From the NCBI RefSeq assembly GCF_036786105.1, contig NZ_DAIQRQ010000008.1:62001-126000 (forward strand): a stretch of 64,000 nt of DNA, given 5' to 3'. The translations under genes were made by a program, and so were the position numbers. The notes beneath the pieces were generated by a model that saw nothing but the letters and a program-made list of their open reading frames with translations, was not told the DNA's origin and ran no database searches. The DNA comes from Ohtaekwangia sp036786105 (GTDB lineage: Bacteria > Bacteroidota > Bacteroidia > Cytophagales > Cyclobacteriaceae). Shown here in pieces: positions 63,901 to 64,000 of the stretch (its first letter is position 1; each line of letters starts with the position of its first letter).

Positions 63901-63910
63901 TGCCCTTTAA
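60908..63910 (+). CDS. Propeller/Y_Y_Y sensor histidine kinase
   Basis: A 1000-residue sensor. After an export signal (best read from Met16, M-G-A-S-R-F-G-I-L-V-I-L-F-S-L-F) come seven-bladed-propeller repeats (D-K-N-G-Y-L-W-M-A-T-Q-G-G-G-L-A-R-F-D-G type, about residues 45-640), a Y_Y_Y domain (about 680-750), one transmembrane helix (about 757-778), and a HisKA_3 kinase with I-A-R-D-F-H-D-E-M-G-N-Q and an ATPase domain. It senses an extracellular ligand, often carbohydrate in this phylum. It overlaps its response-regulator gene by 18 bp. Confidence 0.92.
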   Translation: MRDNILALIRVLCKIMGASRFGILVILFSLFAKAGLPQNFTYSTRNYTAVDGLPQSQVRSLVEDKNGYLWMATQGGGLARFDGKEFKVYTTKDGLLSNDISSLLFDHHDNLWILHAHGVTRFNGYSFKRFHDPKFQNAGHRRLYERNDSIFVVANGNIGKIFQDSLYYWGRPLVHNKVIWKSYHTTVGVHCFFMKDGSCHILTPKTEYSFDVTDDIGKIYYPFEYKGDIVLRTDKGYFRVDHRTQTIEPLKLPIKNMILLYDEKGDFFWTRDGSNLFRDVVSKNEEVKRDTVLRDVSVLQVVNDSEGNTWFASDGRGLYKYFIQDFNRCSSENLRGVMAILTDRCGTKWLGTLSKGLWKINKGKSHAYVDKHETSRNNIGVIQQSPDGTIWVGSMYGLGRYDSVHDKLDWFTREEGLPSNTITSIEFDEAGTMWVGTGGGLSRFDGQSFHNYTTTNGLLSNGIWHLHYSKRYKTLYIATDISIQTIRDEKIGVLQIPGLNNTSVMSILPYQDSLLALGTGGAGVVIYNPKSRHRKFITTQEGLASDFIYFAAADEKRKLWIGTEKGINRVKLARNLEIEENLYFGYDNGLTGVETNLNAFELTPNNKYFGLVDGLYAFNDISSMPARSFDLHLTNVQILYGEYDPRQYADTTEGFFRIPVNPRLPADRNHVTFYFNRVDKRYPKSIKFKYYLENFDKKWSQPSSMTEVTYSNLPPGNYVLHVMSTDKQGSWSYKKIAYPFSIKAPFYQTASFMVGVVVLLAGIITLILYLRVRQKVSKMLLLERIRAKEQETLRKEIARDFHDEMGNQLTRIINYISLLKLNGNGNSNGSGDLYTKVEDSAKYLYTGTRDFIWSIDPVNDELSKLFIHIRDFGEKLFEEKNIQFRAFNEVKDKIKLPYGFSREANLIFKEAMTNAFKYSNACNVTLLLRRSEPDGFEMSFEDDGVGFLTDEIEKSNGLQNIRERADRIRSVLRITSVKHRGTKITLNFKLTKTLKYGLAL

Positions 63911-64000
63911 GAAACGCGTCATGATTGTGGAAGATGATCAGGAGATACGCAATAGCTTTAATCTGATTGTAAATAGTTCGCAGAAGTTCATGGTAGTAAA
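63893..64000 (+). CDS. NarL/LuxR-type response regulator, N-terminal part
   Basis: Thirty-five codons before the window edge: M-A-L-P-F-K-K-R-V-M-I-V-E-D-D-Q-E-I-R-N-S, the start of a receiver domain with the acidic pair E-D-D. As it overlaps a HisKA_3 kinase gene, it should be its partner and carry a LuxR-type DNA-binding domain beyond the edge (inference). Confidence 0.85.

Overview
The window comes from a Bacteroidota chromosome, most likely order Cytophagales (Chryseolinea/Ohtaekwangia-like). This is inferred from the gene families (LytTR two-component pair, propeller/Y_Y_Y sensor kinase, DUF4199, DUF1761, Wzi/RemB-like outer-membrane protein, type-B L31, alternative GlmU-like protein), from promoters of the Bacteroidota TTG-N19-21-TAnnTTTG type, from the near absence of Shine-Dalgarno sequences, and from GC content in the mid-40s by eye. 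Two runs of exactly 100 N (22655-22754, 57391-57490) show that it is a scaffolded draft. No rRNA, tRNA, CRISPR array, insertion sequence or prophage was recognised.

Layout. 0-7.3 kb: end of a DUF3817 gene, an amino-acid permease, then a minus-strand housekeeping cluster (rpmE2; GlmU-like, holB, hemC, cyclophilin, RmlD-like reductase). 7.4-15.4 kb: Wzi/RemB-like protein, MsbA-type exporter, small membrane protein, ComM-like ATPase, an ORF6N gene carrying a perfect 35-bp palindrome, a membrane-anchored LuxR regulator with a DUF4199 protein, and an orphan acidic protein. 15.4-22.7 kb: a two-gene operon of membrane proteins with duplicated His motifs, a four-PAS histidine kinase, a TrmH-type and an RlmI-type methyltransferase. 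22.8-33.8 kb: a secreted TPR-CHAT protein, a CDF metal exporter, an MsrB lipoprotein, a natural MutA-MutB fusion of methylmalonyl-CoA mutase, and dnaA. 33.9-42.6 kb: a LytS/LytTR pair, DUF1761, then nuoAB and nuoCD separated by an opposite-strand rtcB cassette, and a Uma2 nuclease.

42.6-64 kb: NAD(P)HX repair enzyme, apt, Lon-N-domain protein, two paralogous secreted two-repeat proteins (one frameshifted), universal stress protein, DUF2339/DUF3999 pair, acyl-CoA dehydrogenase, hicAB with a triple 23-bp repeat upstream, YjbR, M1 peptidase, outer-membrane-like protein, ECF sigma factor with an overlapping membrane protein, MacB/FtsX permease, and a propeller sensor kinase overlapping its response regulator.

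Most of the window is ordinary core genome. The parts most worth a second look are the palindrome inside the ORF6N gene, the duplicated-His-motif operon at 15.4-18.3 kb, the rtcB cassette with an uncharacterised basic partner inside the complex I locus, the MutA-MutB fusion, the hicAB repeats, and a composite dispersed repeat family around 21.6, 28.8 and 33.8 kb.
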